A DNA stretch of 64,000 nt from an uncultured Prevotellaceae bacterium (lineage in GTDB: Bacteria; Bacteroidota; Bacteroidia; Bacteroidales; Bacteroidaceae), in assembly GCA_937898415.1 (NCBI GenBank), contig CALDLA010000050.1, positions 16,481 through 80,480 of the forward strand, read 5' to 3'. The position numbers were made by a program, and so were the translations under genes. Below, in pieces: positions 60,753 to 64,000 of the stretch; the first letter of the stretch is position 1; each line of letters opens with the position of its first letter. Below the pieces are notes generated by a model. It was not told the DNA's origin and did not search any database. It saw only the letters and a program-made list of their open reading frames with translations.

Positions 60753-61856
60753 ATGAAGAGACTTTCCTTCTTCGCATGGTGCCTGCTGACGGCGGGCATG
60801 GCACTGGCACAGACGGCGACAACAGACTTTGTGAAGGGGGCCGACGTAGGCTTCCTGCAGGGACAGGAACGGCAGGGCATCGTGTTCCACGACCGCAACG
60901 GACGGGAGCGTGAGTGCCTGGAACTGCTGAAGAACGACTACCAGATAGGAGCCATCCGGATGCGCGTCTGGGTCAATCCCCGTGGTGGCGACTGCGACAA
61001 GTTCGCGCTGCTGGCCATGGCGAAGCGAGTGAAGGCCCTGGGCATGGACCTGATGGTGGACTTCCACTACAGCGACTGGTGGGCCGACCCAGCCAAGCAG
61101 CCTATCCCCAAGGCGTGGCTCGGACACACGTTCGAGGAGATGAAGCGCGACCTGCACGACCATACCGTCGAGGTGCTGACGCTGCTGAAGGACAATGGCA
61201 TTGCGCCCCGCTGGGTGCAGGTAGGCAACGAGACGTCCAACGGCATGCTTTGGAGCGTAAAGACCGATGAGCGCGGTTGGGAGCTGAAGGACTCCCTGGG
61301 ACGTACGACCATCACTCACAGCATGGGTCACATCAAGACCGAGCCTGAGCAGTATGCCGGCTTTATCCGCACGGGTTACGATGCTGTGAAGGAGGTATTC
61401 CCTGAGGCCGTCGTCATTGTCCATCTGGATCGCGGCCACAAGCAGTCACTCTACGACTGGAACCTCGACACCGTCTTGAAATACGGCGGACGGTTCGACA
61501 TGGTGGGCATGTCGCTCTATCCCTACTGGGCACAGCGCGACCATCCGGAGCTGAAGGCCGACGACATTATCACCGACTGCATGGCCAACATTCGCCACGT
61601 CAGCGAGAAGTACCATTGCGACGTGATGATTGTGGAGACCGGCTACGAGGTGGACGAGCGTCATCCCGAACTGATGGACGAGGGGCGCCGTCAGTTGGCC
61701 CGTGTCATCCGTGAGGCGCGCACCGAGACCAACGGTCACTGCCGCGGCGTCTTCTACTGGGAACCGCAGTGCCTGCCCGGAGGCTACAGGCTCGGCGCTT
61801 TCAACAGTCAGGCTGCACCCACGGCCATTATGGAGGGCTTCGTCGAAGTCAGGTAA
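60753..61856 (+). CDS. GH53 endo-beta-1,4-galactanase, 367 aa
   Basis: Signal peptide MKRLSFFAWCLLTAGMALAQ, then a GH53 (beta/alpha)8 barrel: FVKGADVGFLQ, IRMRVWVNPRGGD, MDLMVDFHYSDWWADPAKQ, the acid/base E160 in QVGNETSNGMLW, and the nucleophile E295 in VETGYEV. It cleaves beta-1,4-galactan side chains of pectin (arabinogalactan type I). No SusC/D genes are in the window, so it stands outside an evident polysaccharide-utilisation locus. It is followed by a membrane acyltransferase after 3 bp. Confidence 0.93.
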   Translation: MKRLSFFAWCLLTAGMALAQTATTDFVKGADVGFLQGQERQGIVFHDRNGRERECLELLKNDYQIGAIRMRVWVNPRGGDCDKFALLAMAKRVKALGMDLMVDFHYSDWWADPAKQPIPKAWLGHTFEEMKRDLHDHTVEVLTLLKDNGIAPRWVQVGNETSNGMLWSVKTDERGWELKDSLGRTTITHSMGHIKTEPEQYAGFIRTGYDAVKEVFPEAVVIVHLDRGHKQSLYDWNLDTVLKYGGRFDMVGMSLYPYWAQRDHPELKADDIITDCMANIRHVSEKYHCDVMIVETGYEVDERHPELMDEGRRQLARVIREARTETNGHCRGVFYWEPQCLPGGYRLGAFNSQAAPTAIMEGFVEVR

Positions 61857-61859
61857 GGT

Positions 61860-62882
61860 ATGGGAAATAACGGAAGGAATCCTGTCGTCAGCATGGTCAA
61901 GGGGATAGCCATCGTCTTGGTGGTGATAGGCCATTCCTTGCCCTTGGACAATGGGGCCCGCAACTTTATCTATATGTTCCATGTGCCGCTGTTCTTCTTT
62001 GTCAGCGGCTATTGCTTCAAGGAGAAGTACCTTAGCGACGCCCTGACGTTCGTGCGTCACAGGCTTCGTGGACTGTGGTGGCCTTTCGTGAAATATGGCG
62101 TCCCGATGGTGCTGCTCCATAACGTATTCTGTTCACTCCACCTCTATGGCCCGCTGTGCGACGTGGCTCCCTATACGCTGCCCCAGATGGGGATGGCCGT
62201 GCTGAAGCAGTTTGCCATGAGTGGAGCCGAGCCGCTGCTCGGAGCCTATTGGTTTCTCAATACGCTGTTCGGCGCTTCACTCCTGTTCTATGTCTGCCGT
62301 AGGTTGGTGGGTGGTCGCTGGGCTTTCGTCCTGCTGCTGGCAGCCAGTGCCGCCTGCCTGCTACTGGTGTCCCGTGTAGAATCCCTGCGCATCGTCTTCC
62401 GTATGTTCTTTGCGGCAGCCTACATGTCCCTGGGTCATCTCTTTGCCGGCGTGTCGTCACGCAGTTCCAACCGACTCACGGGCCTCGGTGTCGTCCTGCT
62501 GCTGGCAGCACTGGTCTTGGTGGGCGAATGGCTGCTGCCCCATGAGATGACCGATGCTACGCTGCCGACGCTGCTGCCCTGTATGCTGGCAGCCGTTTCA
62601 GGCATTCTGATGCTCTGGGTGCTATGCCAGTGTCTGTTGTCTACCAGCAGTTCTCTGGTCACACGGCTCTCGGCAACACTGAACTACATCGGCAACCACA
62701 CGCTGCGGATACTGACCTGGCACTTCCTCTGTTTCAAGGCGGTTACGCTGCTCATCATCCTGTTCTATGGCCTCCCGATAGAACAGCTGGCCGCGCTTCC
62801 CATCCTTGAGGAGCAGGCCGCCCAAGGCTGGTGGCTGCTCTACACCCTTGCCGGCGTCTGTGTAGTGTTATATAAGAAATAG
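61860..62882 (+). CDS. Membrane acyltransferase (acyltransferase-3 type), 340 aa
   Basis: SMVKGIAIVLVVIGHSLPLD (His in helix 1), FHVPLFFFVSGYCF and RHRLRGLWWPFV, then about eight more helices. It starts 3 bp after the galactanase stop, so translational coupling is likely, though a common function is not obvious. The substrate is unknown. Confidence 0.86.
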   Translation: MGNNGRNPVVSMVKGIAIVLVVIGHSLPLDNGARNFIYMFHVPLFFFVSGYCFKEKYLSDALTFVRHRLRGLWWPFVKYGVPMVLLHNVFCSLHLYGPLCDVAPYTLPQMGMAVLKQFAMSGAEPLLGAYWFLNTLFGASLLFYVCRRLVGGRWAFVLLLAASAACLLLVSRVESLRIVFRMFFAAAYMSLGHLFAGVSSRSSNRLTGLGVVLLLAALVLVGEWLLPHEMTDATLPTLLPCMLAAVSGILMLWVLCQCLLSTSSSLVTRLSATLNYIGNHTLRILTWHFLCFKAVTLLIILFYGLPIEQLAALPILEEQAAQGWWLLYTLAGVCVVLYKK

Positions 62883-62925
62883 TTATAAAAACGTTACCCG
62901 GCAATTACAGGAGCATAAAAAGAGC

Positions 62926-62958
62926 GAGAGTGCTTCCCTGTTGCAAGGGGGCACTCTC
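62926..62958 (+). terminator. Hairpin after the acyltransferase
   Basis: GAGAGTGC (62926-62933) pairs with GCACTCTC (62951-62958), extended by TTCCC/GGGGG around a short loop. There is no long T run after it, so a terminator role is likely but not certain. Confidence 0.5.
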
Positions 62959-63248
62959 AGGTGTTCATCATATTCTTAGTTTAGGTTGTTTAGATTGGTC
63001 GTGCAAAAGTACAACAATTATTCGGAACTGCCAAATAAAACGGGAGCGTTTTTCAAGATTTTTTATTTAATGAAGTTTTTAGATTTTTTTTCATTGAAAA
63101 GTGTTCCTGTTTCCGATTATTTTTGTACCTTTGCACACGGAATTGTTTTCCAAAACGGGAAACTTTTCCAAACTGAAGGACACGAAAGTTTTCCAAAACG
63201 GATAACTCGACCAGAAGAGAAAGATAGATAAAATACAGAAATACAACA
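62959..63248 (+). promoter_or_regulatory. nrdD promoter and leader with repeated TTTTCCAAAA motif
   Basis: TACCTTTGC at 63126-63134 is a good -7 box. Downstream in the leader GTTTTCCAAAACGG occurs at 63145-63158 and 63188-63201, with a partial copy CTTTTCCAAACTG near 63163. The repeats lie in the transcribed leader or just after the start site, suiting a repressor site or an RNA element. The part before 63120 is AT-rich with nothing else recognised. Confidence 0.45.
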
Positions 63249-64000
63249 ATGATGGAAATTAAAAACTTTACGATTACCAAGCGCGATGGTTCCAAGGACC
63301 GCTTCTCGCTTGACAAGATTATGAACGCCATCGTGAAGGCGTTCGACAGTGTGGAACAACCGGCTGACCTTGGTTCTATCTCTAAGATTATCAGTCACTT
63401 GGATATTAAGGAAGATATCAAGGTGGAGGATATTCAGAACCAGGTTGAGGAGGCGCTGATGCGCGAGGGCTACTACAAGGTGGCCAAGTCGTTCATGCTC
63501 TACCGTCAAGCCCACTCGGAGGATCGTGAGACGCTGGCCAAGTTGCAGTTCTTGTCAGAATACTGTGAGTCGGTGAACGCTGCAACTGGTTCAAAATATG
63601 ACGCAAACGCCAACGTGGAGCACAAAAATATTGCCACGCTGATTGGTGAGTTGCCCAAATCGAACTTCATCCGTCTGAACCGTCGTCTGCTGACGGACCG
63701 CATCAAGAAGATGTACGGCAAGCAGCTGTCGGACGAGTACATCGACAAACTAACACACCACTTTATATATAAGAACGACGAGACGAGCCTGGCCAACTAC
63801 TGTGCGTCGATTACGATGTACCCCTGGTTGATTGGCGGTACGACCTCGATTGGTGGTAACTCGACGGCTCCGACGAACCTGAAGTCATTCTGCGGCGGTT
63901 TTGTGAACATGGTGTTCATGGTCTCGTCGATGCTGAGTGGTGCCTGTGCCACGCCTGAGTTCCTGATGTACATGAACTACTTCATCGGCAAGGAGTACGG
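63249..64000 (+). CDS. nrdD: Anaerobic ribonucleoside-triphosphate reductase, N-terminal part
   Basis: The N-terminal ATP-cone (FTITKRDGSKDRFSLDKIMNAI and VEDIQNQVEEALMREGYY, residues about 5-95) is followed by the start of the glycyl-radical reductase domain (NAATGSKYDANANVEHKNIATL, LIGGTTSIGGNSTAPTN, FCGGFVNMVFMVSS). It makes deoxyribonucleotides without oxygen. The gene runs off the window end, so the glycyl-radical site is not seen. Two adjacent ATGs (63249 and 63252) could serve as start. Confidence 0.93.
   Translation, partial: MMEIKNFTITKRDGSKDRFSLDKIMNAIVKAFDSVEQPADLGSISKIISHLDIKEDIKVEDIQNQVEEALMREGYYKVAKSFMLYRQAHSEDRETLAKLQFLSEYCESVNAATGSKYDANANVEHKNIATLIGELPKSNFIRLNRRLLTDRIKKMYGKQLSDEYIDKLTHHFIYKNDETSLANYCASITMYPWLIGGTTSIGGNSTAPTNLKSFCGGFVNMVFMVSSMLSGACATPEFLMYMNYFIGKEY

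Overview
The window looks like a chromosomal segment of a Prevotella-like member of the Bacteroidales. The reasons are: recurrent promoters of the Bacteroidetes type (TAnnTTTG near -7, TTTG/TTG about 20 bp upstream), almost no Shine-Dalgarno sequences, a giant BspA-type leucine-rich-repeat surface protein, an AURKAIP1/COX24-type mini ribosomal protein, DUF4494, IorAB and an anaerobic NrdD. I saw no tRNA, rRNA, CRISPR array or transposase gene.

Layout. (1) 1-7.9 kb: a promoter, a long structured leader, a 2471-residue BspA-like LRR surface protein and a 56-residue companion ORF. (2) 7.9-8.7 kb: a non-coding stretch with two arrays of 22-bp-spaced dyad repeats and the remnant of an excisionase-type HTH gene. 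(3) 8.7-22.1 kb, minus strand: a tightly packed operon of about 13.4 kb that looks like a composite defence locus. In transcription order it encodes a PLD-like/SNF2 helicase, DUF4391, a Bro-N-Fic fusion, a type III methyltransferase (Mod), RhuM, a type III restriction subunit (Res), a small unknown protein, a VbhA-like antitoxin, a truncated RhuM copy, DUF6155 and an unknown 294-residue protein. (4) 22.6-24.2 kb: a hipBA toxin-antitoxin pair, then another 22-bp dyad array. (5) 24.7-35.5 kb: an AT-rich surface-glycan cluster with an ABC export pair (Wzm/Wzt), an acyltransferase, a GT23-like transferase, an LTA-synthase-like phosphotransferase, four GT2 enzymes and UDP-galactopyranose mutase. 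(6) 35.5-43.4 kb, minus strand: two acyltransferases, two tandem AMP-forming acyl ligases, a LolC/E-like permease and an aminotransferase. (7) 43.5-46.6 kb: a membrane pseudokinase, DUF4494 and YggS, then a PIN toxin with its antitoxin. (8) 46.6-50.2 kb: foldback and 42-bp repeats and a decayed surface-protein gene. (9) 50.1-64 kb: housekeeping and metabolic genes (iorBA, ROK kinase, AlaX-like editing protein, EEP phosphatase, hybrid kinase, GT2, RNase E/G, ribosomal mini-protein, HU, rpiB, GH53 galactanase, acyltransferase, partial nrdD).

The most novel-looking signals are the following. First, the composite operon mixes type III restriction with Fic/VbhA and RhuM parts. Second, near-perfect palindromes lie inside the coding sequence of all three Bro-N/RhuM-domain genes, at the same codon distance before a shared TAADGK motif. 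Third, three unrelated palindromic arrays share the same 22-bp period. All assignments rest on reading the translated sequence and remembered family features; no database search was run.
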